Source: a virus. Taken from it: DNA of 21,722 nt. Location of the stretch: IMG/VR virus record IMGVR_UViG_3300007344_000303, positions 1 through 21,722 of that record; one strand, 5' to 3'. This document shows, one piece after another, positions 6,880 to 14,214 of this stretch. How positions within the stretch are numbered: the first letter of the stretch is position 1; every line of letters begins with the position of its first letter. The notes below the pieces were generated by a model that was given only the letters and a program-made list of their open reading frames with translations, was not told where the DNA came from and made no database searches. A program made the position numbers and the translations under genes.

Positions 6880-8163
6880 ATGGCTAATAGCTTTAGTAAA
6901 GAAGAACGCGTAGCGTTCGAAAACATCTTGGAAGGTTTCCAAGACGCGCTGGTATTGTCGCGCAACGTAGGCGTTTACACTACCGATCAGGTAATGATGG
7001 AACGCACCAATGACGTTATCTGGCGTCCGATGCCTTACATTAGTACCTCTGTTAGCGTTGCTCCCGGGACTGATATTTCAACTGTAGGTGGTTATGACGA
7101 GTACACTCAGTTAGCGGTTCCTTCTAGCATCAACAACTACAAAACTGTACCGTTCCAAATGAACGCTTTGGAATTGCGTGACGCTCTGCAAGAAGATCGA
7201 CTCGGTGCGGCTGCTAAAAACAAGCTTGCTTCTGACATCAACGTTGCGATCATGAACGTTGCTGCCAATCAGGGCACTTTGGTTGTTAAGCGCACTGCCG
7301 CTGCGACTGGTTATGATGACGTTGCCCAGTGTGATGCAATCATGAACGAGCAGGGTGTGCCCGACTACGACCGTCACTTGGCACTGTCTAGTCGTGACTA
7401 CAATGGCATGGCTAACGATCTCTCCAAGGCTTCACGATCTTTCGGAAACGAAAAGTCTGACTCTGCCTACGAGCGATCACGCGTTGGCATGGTAGCTGGC
7501 TTCGACACGTTGAAGCTTGACTATGCTAACCGACTGACTGCTGCCGCTGGCGGTGGTGCTATCACTATCGATACTCAGAACGCTGCGACGAACTACCTCG
7601 TTCCTGCTGCGACTCGGACTGTCACTGGTGGAACCACTAACGTGGATAACAGATACCAGACTGTAACCGTATCTAGCACTACAAACGTAGCCGCTGGTGA
7701 CTGTTTCACAATCGCTGGTGTAGAAGCTGTTCACCACATCACGAAGCAGTCCACTGGACAGCTCAAGACTTTCCGCGTTATTTCGGTAACGAACGGTACG
7801 ACTATGGTTATCTCTCCGGGGATTATTTCAAACCAAGTCGCGTCTGACGCAAGTGCTCAGTACCAAAACTGCATCGTAACTCCTGCTGCTGCCGCAGCAA
7901 TTACCTTCCTGAACACGGTTACAGCATCTGTAAACCCATTCTGGCAGCGTGACGCTTTGGAACTGCTCCCCGGACGGTACGCTGTACCTTCTGATGCAGG
8001 CACTGCTGTACTGCGCGGAACCACTGATAACGGCATTGAGCTGGTTATGCAAAAGTTCTACGACATCAACACGATGACCACCAAGTATCGGTGCGACACG
8101 TTGTTTGGTGTAGTGAACAAGCAGCCAGAGATGTCTGGTATCATGTTGTTCAGCCAGACTTAA
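6880..8163 (+). CDS. Major coat protein, P22 gp5-like
   Basis: 427 aa, almost the length of P22 coat (430 aa). Shared features include an N-terminal helical arm, the ERTNDVIWRPM segment (41-51), which corresponds to an RSSNTIW segment in P22, and NVDNRYQTVTVS from residue 254, which matches NVDNRFATVTLS in P22. The segment around 215-300 is beta-rich and would correspond to the insertion domain of P22 coat. The protein has the HK97 fold and builds the icosahedral shell. A strong AAGGAG (about 10 bases upstream of the ATG) fits its need for very high expression. A hairpin terminator follows 17 bases after the stop. Confidence 0.93.
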   Translation: MANSFSKEERVAFENILEGFQDALVLSRNVGVYTTDQVMMERTNDVIWRPMPYISTSVSVAPGTDISTVGGYDEYTQLAVPSSINNYKTVPFQMNALELRDALQEDRLGAAAKNKLASDINVAIMNVAANQGTLVVKRTAAATGYDDVAQCDAIMNEQGVPDYDRHLALSSRDYNGMANDLSKASRSFGNEKSDSAYERSRVGMVAGFDTLKLDYANRLTAAAGGGAITIDTQNAATNYLVPAATRTVTGGTTNVDNRYQTVTVSSTTNVAAGDCFTIAGVEAVHHITKQSTGQLKTFRVISVTNGTTMVISPGIISNQVASDASAQYQNCIVTPAAAAAITFLNTVTASVNPFWQRDALELLPGRYAVPSDAGTAVLRGTTDNGIELVMQKFYDINTMTTKYRCDTLFGVVNKQPEMSGIMLFSQT

Positions 8164-8179
8164 AATGTGTGAAAAATGG

Positions 8180-8204
8180 GCGGGGGTTTTCCCCCGCTCT
8201 ATTT
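8180..8204 (+). terminator. Hairpin terminator or attenuator after the coat gene
   Basis: GCGGGGG (8180-8186), loop TTTT and CCCCCGC (8191-8197) form a 7-bp GC stem, followed by TCTATTT, a weak T-rich tail. Placed just after the coat gene, it would lower transcription of the following head and tail genes relative to coat. Because those genes continue on the same strand, partial read-through is likely. Confidence 0.7.
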
Positions 8205-8216
8205 CAGGAGGGCATT

Positions 8217-8357
8217 ATGCCGCTGAAAAAAGGTTACTCTAAAAGCAGTATTTCAAAAAACATCAAGACAGAGATGAAGGCCGGTAAGCCGAAAAAGCAG
8301 GCGGTAGCAATTGCGTTGAGCACTGCGCGAAGAGCAAAGAAAAAGGCCAAGAAATGA
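8217..8357 (+). CDS. Small lysine-rich protein, DUF6496-like
   Basis: 46 aa. The start is the ATG at 8217 because AGGAGG lies 5 bases upstream; an upstream in-frame start at 8091 would lie inside the coat gene and cross the terminator. The sequence MPLKKGYSKSSISKNIKTEM, then AGKPKKQAVAIALS and a basic tail, closely resembles a family of tiny phage proteins I know as DUF6496 (name from memory). The function of that family is unknown. The Lys/Arg-rich C-terminus (ARRAKKKAKK) suggests binding to nucleic acid. The stop overlaps the next start by 4 bases (ATGA). Confidence 0.8.
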   Translation: MPLKKGYSKSSISKNIKTEMKAGKPKKQAVAIALSTARRAKKKAKK

Positions 8358-8677
8358 ACCCAACACTACTGTACAAGTCCCCGGGCGATCACTTTGGACC
8401 CGAAGGCAAAACATATTCATATGTTGGCGTTAAAACTCAAGAGGAGTTGGACGCCAAACTAGCAGACGGATGGCACGAAACATTGGCTGATGCCATTGCG
8501 CCAAAGGTTGTGACCTCACCTCAGCCGGTCATCCCAGACGATAACGCACCACCACTTAGATTAGAGCTTGAAGAAAAGGCTAAGGAATTAGGCTTGAAGT
8601 TTGATGGTAGAACCTCTGATAATAAGCTGGCGCAAAAAATTCAAGAGGCGTTGGGAGCTTTAAATGGGCTGGACTAA
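8354..8677 (+). CDS. Small phage protein with C-terminal HeH/LEM-like helix pair
   Basis: 107 aa. The N-terminus (LYKSPGDHFGPEGKTYSYVGV) is followed by a segment with the helix QEELDAKLADGWHETLADA, a proline-rich linker (about 54-68) and a C-terminal LRLELEEKAKELGLKFDGRTSDNKL segment, written here in two parts: a first helix to about residue 80 and a second from about 88. That last segment resembles HeH/SAP-type helix-extended-helix folds, often found in small phage head genes. Its role is unknown; its place between coat and the gp4-like gene suggests head completion. It overlaps both neighbours (4 and 14 bases), so expression is probably translationally coupled. Confidence 0.68.
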   Translation: MNPTLLYKSPGDHFGPEGKTYSYVGVKTQEELDAKLADGWHETLADAIAPKVVTSPQPVIPDDNAPPLRLELEEKAKELGLKFDGRTSDNKLAQKIQEALGALNGLD

Positions 8678-9146
8678 GCGCGAGTACATCGAGCAAGCAT
8701 TTGAGGAGGTAGGGCTTGCGTCCTACGTCTTCGACTTGACTCCAGAGCAATTGCAAGCCGCGTTGCGTCGATTGGACGCGATGATGGCTGAGTGGAACGC
8801 CAAAGGACTTAGGCTAGGATACCCGCTCCCGCTATCGCCCGGTGACAGTCGATTAGATGATCAAACCTACGTTCCAGATCTGGCGAACGAGGCAATCTAC
8901 ACAAATTTAGGCATTAGGATCGCTCCAAGCTTTGGTAAGGGCATTATGCCTGACACTAAGGGCATCGCTAAGATGGCTTACAACACGGTTCTGCAAGCAT
9001 TTGCACAGCCCTACGAGCAGCAACTGCCCAGAACGATGCCAGCCGGTGCTGGTAACAAGCCTTGGCGTAACTACGATGACAATTATTTACGAAGACCTGT
9101 TGACCCGGTACTTGCTGGCGAAGACGGTCCACTAGAATACAACTGA
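8664..9146 (+). CDS. Tail accessory factor / head-closure protein, P22 gp4-like
   Basis: 160 aa (P22 gp4 is 166 aa). The N-terminal helix pair ends in LDAMMAEWNAKGLRLGY (38-53), matching LEAMMAEWYQDGIIIGY of gp4. NLGIRIAP (81-88) matches NLACRIAP, and TMPAGAGN (124-131) matches RMPTGSGN. gp4 binds under the portal after packaging, closes the channel and lets the next tail factor (gp10) attach; P22 gp4 was also reported to degrade peptidoglycan. The gene overlaps the end of the 107-aa gene by 14 bases, with GGAG upstream of the ATG. Confidence 0.9.
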   Translation: MGWTKREYIEQAFEEVGLASYVFDLTPEQLQAALRRLDAMMAEWNAKGLRLGYPLPLSPGDSRLDDQTYVPDLANEAIYTNLGIRIAPSFGKGIMPDTKGIAKMAYNTVLQAFAQPYEQQLPRTMPAGAGNKPWRNYDDNYLRRPVDPVLAGEDGPLEYN

Positions 9147-9156
9147 GGAGGCTGAC

Positions 9157-10320
9157 ATGCCCACGATCAATCAACTGCCCACGATTACGACCCTATCGGG
9201 CGGTGATCAGTTACCAGTTTACGCGACAAGCAACGGCGATGCTCGCAAGGCATCAATCAGCACTCTGATCGATTACTTTCAGACTACGTTTGCTGATCCC
9301 AACTACACCGTTGTAATTAACGCTCCGACTAATTCGGGATTTAACATTGCTCTGGGCGCAACATCTCAAAGCATTTGGCTAATCATGAATCCAACTGGCA
9401 CGTTCGCTGCTGGATCGGTTACGTTGCCTCCGGTAGCGGACTGCTATGACGGTCAAGAAATCATCATCATATCAACCCAAACCATTAGCGCGTTGACGAT
9501 CAACGGCAATGGCGGGACGTTGGTGGGTGTTCCTGCCTCGTTAGGGGCGGGTAGCTCATTTACGATTCGGTTTAACGAACTACAGTCAACTTGGTACACC
9601 ATCGTAAACAGCCTGCAAATTGCTGGTATCGACATTGTAACGACCACAGGCGTTCAAACCCTTACCAACAAGACGATGAGCTTTTCGAACAACACGTTTA
9701 GCGCGACCTCCGCAGAGTTAGCGGCAGCAATCAGCGACGAGACTGGCACAGGACTAGCAGTATTTAACAGCAGCCCAACACTGGTCACGCCCATCCTCGG
9801 AACGCCAACGTCAGGAACACTGACGAACTGTACTGGCCTGCCGGTTTCAACCGGAGTCTCTGGACTTGGCGCGAACGTCTCTACGTTCTTGGCTACTCCC
9901 AGCAGCGCGAACTTGGCGAGCGCGCTCACAGACGAAACTGGGACCGGGCTGAACGTATTTAACGCTGACCCAACCATTGACGGTGCTAACTTCACCGGAC
10001 ACGCTCAGACGGCTCCGGTCGCAGGCTCAAGCACTGGTGGGGTGTTGACCTTGGATATGGTTGACAGCAACGTGTTCACCAGCACATTAACCGAAAACGT
10101 GACTACGCTTACTTTGAGCAACCCGGCGCAGGGTCAAACCGTGAATATTCTGTTCACTCAGGACGCAACCGGCAGTCGAACGATGGCGTGGCCTGCGAGC
10201 TTTAAGTGGCCCGGCGGTACGGCATCGGTCCTGTCAACTAACTCAAATGCAGTTGATTTACTAGTCATCACCTACATAGGGACGGACTGGTACGCTTCGA
10301 TGATCAAGGATCTTTCATGA
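9157..10320 (+). CDS. Fibre-like structural protein with duplicated motif
   Basis: 387 aa, low in charge and rich in Thr, Ser, Asn and Gly, as in phage fibres. It starts MPTINQLPTITTLSGGDQLP, a common opening of such proteins. After a beta-rich domain (about 45-155), QTLTNKTMSF precedes two copies of a 24-25 residue motif around DETGTGL (186-209 and 250-274), separated by SPTLVTPILGTPTSGTLTN and TGLPVSTGVSGLG. This repeat arrangement is widespread in phage fibre and tail proteins. The C-terminal segment (about 295-387) resembles a fibre-end beta domain. GGAGG lies 5 bases before the start. P22 has no gene at this place between gene 4 and gene 10, so it may be an added virion decoration or adsorption protein. 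Confidence 0.7.
   Translation: MPTINQLPTITTLSGGDQLPVYATSNGDARKASISTLIDYFQTTFADPNYTVVINAPTNSGFNIALGATSQSIWLIMNPTGTFAAGSVTLPPVADCYDGQEIIIISTQTISALTINGNGGTLVGVPASLGAGSSFTIRFNELQSTWYTIVNSLQIAGIDIVTTTGVQTLTNKTMSFSNNTFSATSAELAAAISDETGTGLAVFNSSPTLVTPILGTPTSGTLTNCTGLPVSTGVSGLGANVSTFLATPSSANLASALTDETGTGLNVFNADPTIDGANFTGHAQTAPVAGSSTGGVLTLDMVDSNVFTSTLTENVTTLTLSNPAQGQTVNILFTQDATGSRTMAWPASFKWPGGTASVLSTNSNAVDLLVITYIGTDWYASMIKDLS
9712..9978 (+). repeat. Two-copy protein-level repeat inside the fibre-like gene
   Basis: Codons 9712-9783 (…LAAAISDETGTGLAVFNSS) and 9904-9978 (…LASALTDETGTGLNVFNAD) encode near-identical motifs. The DNA differs at many third positions, so the duplication is not recent. Confidence 0.75.
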
Positions 10321-10748
10321 GTTTTGCTGCTCGCACAGCATCTGGCACTGTATCCTCTGGTACGTTGTCCGCGTATCTAAAGGATAACTTTTATGCCGCG
10401 TTTGCAGCCTCTCCCAGCGCCGCGACAGTAACATTCACTGCTAACGCCTCTGGAACAATTGTCGTTGCTGCCACAATTAACGGTGAGACTTACACTTGGC
10501 TAATTGGTGGTGGGGTTAATTCAGACTACTCAATAAGATTGACTGTTACGAGCGGAACGGCCCCAAACCAAGCTGGATCAGCTTTGGTCTCTACTTGGCT
10601 ACCGTTAGGTATTTCTTACTACTGGGGTTTAACGACAACCTCTGGAAATCTAAACAACCAGTGTACTGTTGAAATTGCAGAGACGGCAACGCTAACCAAT
10701 ATTTTGGCGACAGGGTCAATTAGCATGAGCGCAACCGTAGGGATATAA
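10317..10748 (+). CDS. Small beta-rich hypothetical protein
   Basis: 143 aa, start ATG overlapping the preceding stop (ATGA), so probably co-translated. The sequence is nearly free of charged residues and dominated by Ala, Thr, Ser and Gly, with alternating strands such as TVTFTANASGTIVVAATING and SISMSATVGI. It looks like a secreted-type or virion beta-sandwich, but no signal peptide is visible. Position beside the fibre-like gene suggests a virion or fibre-associated role. I do not recognise the family. Confidence 0.65.
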   Translation: MSFAARTASGTVSSGTLSAYLKDNFYAAFAASPSAATVTFTANASGTIVVAATINGETYTWLIGGGVNSDYSIRLTVTSGTAPNQAGSALVSTWLPLGISYYWGLTTTSGNLNNQCTVEIAETATLTNILATGSISMSATVGI

Positions 10749-10749
10749 A

Positions 10750-11004
10750 ATGGCTACACCGGCAAAGGGTAAGGCAAAGGTTAAGGTCACCTCTACTGGC
10801 AAGAAGGTAAGCTACGGTCAGGCCGGTCGAGCCAGAGGTGGCGGCGCTAGAGTTAAGCCCGGGACCAAGAAGGGTGACGCGTACTGCGCTAGATCTGCCG
10901 GTCAGATGAAAAAGCATCCCAAGGCGGCTGCAAATCCAAACTCGCCGCTGAGATTGTCTAGGAAGCGTTGGAAGTGTTCAGGAACTAAGTCGAGGAGATC
11001 GTAG
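10750..11004 (+). CDS. Basic small phage protein with Cys pair and RKRWKC motif
   Basis: 84 aa, very rich in Lys, Arg and Gly. The N-terminal third (AKGKAKVKV to KKVSYGQAGRARGGG) is likely disordered; the C-terminal part has KKGDAYCARSAGQMKKHP and NSPLRLSRKRWKCSG. The latter block is familiar from small proteins of many environmental phages, but I cannot give a firm family name or function. The two cysteines (in YCARS and KWKC-like contexts) might bind metal. The high positive charge suggests contact with DNA or RNA. It starts one base after the previous stop and overlaps the next start by one base. Confidence 0.72.
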   Translation: MATPAKGKAKVKVTSTGKKVSYGQAGRARGGGARVKPGTKKGDAYCARSAGQMKKHPKAAANPNSPLRLSRKRWKCSGTKSRRS

Positions 11005-11153
11005 TGGCTAGTAAAGGATTGTACGCAAACATTGCGGCGAAAAAGAAACGAATTAAAGCAGGCTCAGGCGAAAAAATGCGAAAGCCCGGATCCAAAGGTG
11101 CGCCTAGTGCTAAGGCATTTAGGCAAGCAGCTAAGACAGCGAAGAAAAAATAA
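11004..11153 (+). CDS. Conserved 49-aa lysine-rich microprotein, GTG start
   Basis: The GTG at 11004 overlaps the preceding TAG by one base, with GAGGAG at 10992-10997 at normal spacing, and the frame runs to TAA 11151-11153. The product starts VASKGLYANIAAKKKRIKAG (first residue Met in the cell) and continues with GEKMRKPGSKGAPSAKAF, a sequence type that recurs in many phages as a protein of about 50 residues. Function is unknown. Strong charge and conservation suggest binding to nucleic acid or a role in virion assembly. It forms a tight run with the basic genes on either side. Confidence 0.78.
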   Translation: MASKGLYANIAAKKKRIKAGSGEKMRKPGSKGAPSAKAFRQAAKTAKKK

Positions 11154-11215
11154 TGTACCCCAAAAAGAAAAAAAAGCCGATCAAAAGAAAGCCTAAACCT
11201 AAACCCGGATACTGA
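11153..11215 (+). CDS. Possible 20-aa basic micro-ORF
   Basis: ATG 11153-11155 overlaps the preceding stop (TAATG) and the frame ends at TGA 11213-11215, just 9 bases before the gp10-like start. The peptide begins MYPKKKKKPIKRKPKPKPG and ends Tyr: 11 Lys and Arg, with alternating Lys-Pro. Without this frame there would be an unexplained 71-base gap in an otherwise gapless operon. Translation would depend on coupling, because no separate strong ribosome site is seen. Very short and compositionally extreme; it may be only a spacer. Confidence 0.42.
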   Translation: MYPKKKKKPIKRKPKPKPGY

Positions 11216-11224
11216 GCGTGAATC

Positions 11225-12634
11225 ATGCAGATACCCATCCTAAACGGTATATTCACTGATGACCGTCAGGCAGAAATACGAACCAGCTACCCGGTAAACC
11301 TAATACCTGTGCCAAAGCAGTCAGGGATCAGCAACGGCTATCTAAGGCCCGCTGATGGATTGACTAAGCATGGTGAGGGGCCCGGCGTAAACAGGGGCGG
11401 TATCGAGCGAGACGGCGTCTGCTACCGAGTTATGGGTACATCCCTATGCTCAATTGCGTCTGACGGTACGGTCACTGTGCTTGGAGACGTTGGCGGCACT
11501 GACGATAATCTAGTCACAATGGACTACTCCTTTGACCTTCTGGCGGTTGCTAGTGGTGGCAAACTATTTTACTGGGACGGCACGTCAGTTGATCAGGTGA
11601 CTGACCCAGATCTAGGGCCGGTCCTTGATGTCGTTTGGATAGATGGCTACTTCATGACCACTGACGGCGAATTTTTAGTGGTTACAGAGCTGTTAGACCC
11701 GTTTGCAGTCAACCCCTTGAAGTATGGATCATCTGAGATTGATCCTGACCCTGTAACAGCTCTCGTCAAGCTTAGAAATGAAATATACGCGGTTAACCGG
11801 CACACAATTGAGGTATTCGACAACGTAGGTGGTAATCTGTTTCCGTTTCAACGTGTAGAGGGCGCGCAGATTCAGAAGGGCTGCGTTGGCACTCACGCCT
11901 GTTGCGTGTTTATCGAGACGGTTGCGTTTTTAGGAGGCGGTCGTAACGAGTCACCCGGTATTTTTTTGGGCGTTAACGCTCAGGCCAATAAGATCTCAAC
12001 CAAGGAAGTGGATGAAATCTTGACTGACTACACTGAGGTGCAGTTGTCCAAGGTTAAACTTGAATCTAGGAACGACAGAAACCATCAGCACCTGTACGTT
12101 CATCTGCCTGACCAAACCTTGGTGTTTGACTACACCGCGACTCAGGCAACAAACATTCCGGTTTGGTTTGTTTTGACAACCTCAGAAACTGGACTGTCTC
12201 AGTACAAGGCGCGAGACATTATTTGGTGTTACGACAAGTGGCTGATTGGTGATCCAACTTCTAACGTAATTGGGTACTTCCAAGATGATATTGGCTCGCA
12301 CTATGGGTCAAAGGTGCGCTGGGAGTTCTCAACCAATATTATTTACAACGAAGGTCGCGGAGCAATTTTTCATGAGCTTGAGCTGGTCGCTCTAACTGGG
12401 CGCGTTTCGTTTGGCACTAATCCGGTCATTAGCACAAGTTACTCGGTTGACGGCGAGACATGGAGTCAGTCGCGGTCGATTAAGGTCGGAACGCAGGGCA
12501 ACAGAAACAAGCGGCTGGTTTGGTTTCAGCAGGGGTCAATGGTCAACTGGAGGATACAAAGGTTTAGAGGCGAATCTGACGCGCATGTATCATTTGCTCG
12601 ACTAGAGGCTCAGGTAGAGCCGTTGGCCTACTAA
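11225..12634 (+). CDS. DNA stabilisation / tail hub protein, P22 gp10-like
   Basis: 469 aa (P22 gp10 is 472 aa). The N-terminus SYPVNLIPVPKQSG…GYLRPADGLTKHGEG parallels DYLPVNMLATPKEI…GYLRSFPGIAKR of gp10. Later shared landmarks are NEIYAVNRHTIEVFDNVGG (family: FIVCFGSSTIEYFSLTG), AQIQKGCVGTHA, and the run HLYVHLPDQTLVFDYTA (family: LLIIHLPRHVLVYDAS). gp10 forms the hexameric ring below gp4 that seals packaged DNA and carries the needle and tailspikes. A beta-propeller-like repeat pattern is expected. The ATG has a weak ribosome site, so it may depend on coupling from the microgenes just upstream. Confidence 0.9.
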   Translation: MQIPILNGIFTDDRQAEIRTSYPVNLIPVPKQSGISNGYLRPADGLTKHGEGPGVNRGGIERDGVCYRVMGTSLCSIASDGTVTVLGDVGGTDDNLVTMDYSFDLLAVASGGKLFYWDGTSVDQVTDPDLGPVLDVVWIDGYFMTTDGEFLVVTELLDPFAVNPLKYGSSEIDPDPVTALVKLRNEIYAVNRHTIEVFDNVGGNLFPFQRVEGAQIQKGCVGTHACCVFIETVAFLGGGRNESPGIFLGVNAQANKISTKEVDEILTDYTEVQLSKVKLESRNDRNHQHLYVHLPDQTLVFDYTATQATNIPVWFVLTTSETGLSQYKARDIIWCYDKWLIGDPTSNVIGYFQDDIGSHYGSKVRWEFSTNIIYNEGRGAIFHELELVALTGRVSFGTNPVISTSYSVDGETWSQSRSIKVGTQGNRNKRLVWFQQGSMVNWRIQRFRGESDAHVSFARLEAQVEPLAY

Positions 12635-12635
12635 A

Positions 12636-13814
12636 ATGGCTAAATCAAGGCTAGGACTAACCCGGGACCAGTTAGCGGTATTCCTGAAGGATCACGAACA
12701 GATAATACAGTTCGAGAAGCTGTTTGACACTGTGGACGCTGGCAGCAGCGATAACACAATTGTTGACGTTGAGATCATCGCTCAGTTGGCCTCCAACACC
12801 GCGAATCAGGCGGTAGACACTAATCACCTCAAGACCGACTACATCGACTTTAATCCTTCCGCGCCACACGCGGACAAAGATGCTCGCGTAGTTTGGAACG
12901 CGTTTGATGACACGCTAAACCTCCATCATTCTGGCGGTGTAGTCCAGCAAGTAGGCCAAGAGGCCTATATCTACGGACGCAACAACACCGGATCCACGAT
13001 TACTAACGGATCAGCTATCGGGTTTGCCGGGGTCAACGGTAACAACCGACTAGAGCTTTTGGATTACATCGCTGACGGCACCCTGCCGATGAACTATTTT
13101 TTCGGCGTAGCCACTCAGGACATTTTAAATGGCGAGGTAGGGTTTGTAACGACCTTCGGAAATGTCCGAGGCATTGACACTACCGGCAGCGCGGTTAGCG
13201 AAACATGGGTTGAGGGTGACGAGCTTTACGCAAGCCCAACGATTGCTGGAGGGCTGACCAAGGTTAAACCTACGGCCCCTGATGTGGCGATCCCGGTCGC
13301 TATTGTGGTCGTTGTTAGCGCGACTGTCGGTGAGATATTCGTTCGGCCCATCATTGAGCAGCAGTTTTATTATGGGCAGTTTGCTAGGACCACAGACGTA
13401 ACGGCTGCGGTGATTAACACAGCGTACCCGATTGAGATGAACGTAACCGAGGTTGCTAACGGGGTCACGATTGGTACGCCAACCTCTAGGCTGGTGGCAG
13501 AATTTTCTGGCCTGTACAGCTTTCAGGTAAACTTTCAACTGTTATCGAATTCGGCAAGCTCCAAGAACGCATGGCTGTGGTTCAGGAAGAACGGCGTTGA
13601 CATTGCAGACTCTGCGAGCGTGGTAACCTTGTCAGGTAACAATGAAGCAAAGTCAGCGCATAAAAGTGACTTCATTTCACTCGACGCCGGTGAATACGTT
13701 GAGATGATGTTTGCGGTTGATAATACGGGTTTATTCCTAGACGCCACGGCTGCAACGGCTTTTGCTCCAGCAGCCCCTGCGGTCTTGGTCGCCGTCACTC
13801 AGGTACAACAGTAG
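12636..13814 (+). CDS. Tail protein with probable TNF/C1q-like C-terminal tip
   Basis: 392 aa, starting one base after the gp10-like stop. The N-terminus (LTRDQLAVFLKDHEQIIQFEKLF, split here as helices at 8-18 and 20-30) is a recognised opening of phage tail proteins. Residues 110-240 resemble a small beta-barrel domain common in fibres (NTGSTITNGSAIGF … VTTFGNVRGIDTTG … VGEIFVRP). Residues 246-392 have the pattern of a TNF/C1q-like jelly roll (FSGLYSFQVNFQL, WLWFRKNGVDI, LDAGEYVEMMF). The gene lies where P22 has its tail needle gene 26, and the Sf6 needle ends in a TNF-like knob, but no long coiled coil is visible here, so a fibre is equally possible. Host contact is the likely job. Confidence 0.72.
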   Translation: MAKSRLGLTRDQLAVFLKDHEQIIQFEKLFDTVDAGSSDNTIVDVEIIAQLASNTANQAVDTNHLKTDYIDFNPSAPHADKDARVVWNAFDDTLNLHHSGGVVQQVGQEAYIYGRNNTGSTITNGSAIGFAGVNGNNRLELLDYIADGTLPMNYFFGVATQDILNGEVGFVTTFGNVRGIDTTGSAVSETWVEGDELYASPTIAGGLTKVKPTAPDVAIPVAIVVVVSATVGEIFVRPIIEQQFYYGQFARTTDVTAAVINTAYPIEMNVTEVANGVTIGTPTSRLVAEFSGLYSFQVNFQLLSNSASSKNAWLWFRKNGVDIADSASVVTLSGNNEAKSAHKSDFISLDAGEYVEMMFAVDNTGLFLDATAATAFAPAAPAVLVAVTQVQQ

Positions 13815-13821
13815 GTTTATT

Positions 13822-14163
13822 ATGGCTATTACAGTAACGAACATTATTTCAAGAAGGCTGGCAGAGACGGCGGCGACAATTCAGTACACTGCGACCGGCG
13901 TGACTACGATAATTGACAAGTTCACAGTTACGAACGTGGGCGCAAGCAATGCCTTTATCACTGTCTACCTGCCCAACGCTAACTCTGCCGGTAATCCTTT
14001 GGCGTCTAATACGGTGATTAACGCTAGGACAATTGCGCCTCGCGAGACCTACTCATGCCCAGAGTTGATTGGTCAGGTGCTACCTGATGGCGGCACGATT
14101 GTAACGCAGGCTGGCGCTGCTAACTCTTTGGTCCTGAGCGCGACCGGCAGCGAGATAGCATAA
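13822..14163 (+). CDS. Small beta-rich structural protein
   Basis: 113 aa from the ATG at 13822; an earlier in-frame start (13762) would overlap the preceding gene by 53 bases, while this one starts 7 bases after its stop. The sequence IDKFTVTNVGASNAFITVYL followed by VINARTIAPRETYSCPELIG has the strand pattern of an immunoglobulin- or jelly-roll-like beta-sandwich, as found in small virion decoration and tail proteins. No signal peptide or catalytic motif is visible. The family is not firmly known to me. The ribosome site is weak. Confidence 0.7.
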   Translation: MAITVTNIISRRLAETAATIQYTATGVTTIIDKFTVTNVGASNAFITVYLPNANSAGNPLASNTVINARTIAPRETYSCPELIGQVLPDGGTIVTQAGAANSLVLSATGSEIA

Positions 14164-14166
14164 GAA

Positions 14167-14194
14167 TTGAATTAACGCAAATATATGAGACAAT
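14167..14194 (+). promoter_or_regulatory. Weak candidate promoter before the ejection-protein genes
   Basis: TTGAAT (14167-14172) and GACAAT (14189-14194) are 16 bases apart in an AT-rich 51-base gap, one of the few gaps in this part. The gap could restart transcription for the following four genes. Consensus match is moderate and there is no other support. Confidence 0.22.
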
Positions 14195-14214
14195 GATGTG
14201 AAAAGGACTGTTTG

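Noticed and set aside
8091-8216. Extended N-terminus for the 46-aa lysine-rich protein
   Set aside because: The extension overlaps the coat gene in another frame and crosses the hairpin terminator; the ATG at 8217 has a clear AGGAGG.
9654-9995. Reverse open frame of 113 codons with repeats such as PVPVSS
   Set aside because: The repeats are the reverse reading of the DETGTGL motif region of the fibre-like gene.
13125-13538. Reverse open frame of 137 codons opposite the TNF/C1q-like tail gene
   Set aside because: Composition is irregular with many Arg, Cys and His, and the forward gene is well supported. Treated as chance.
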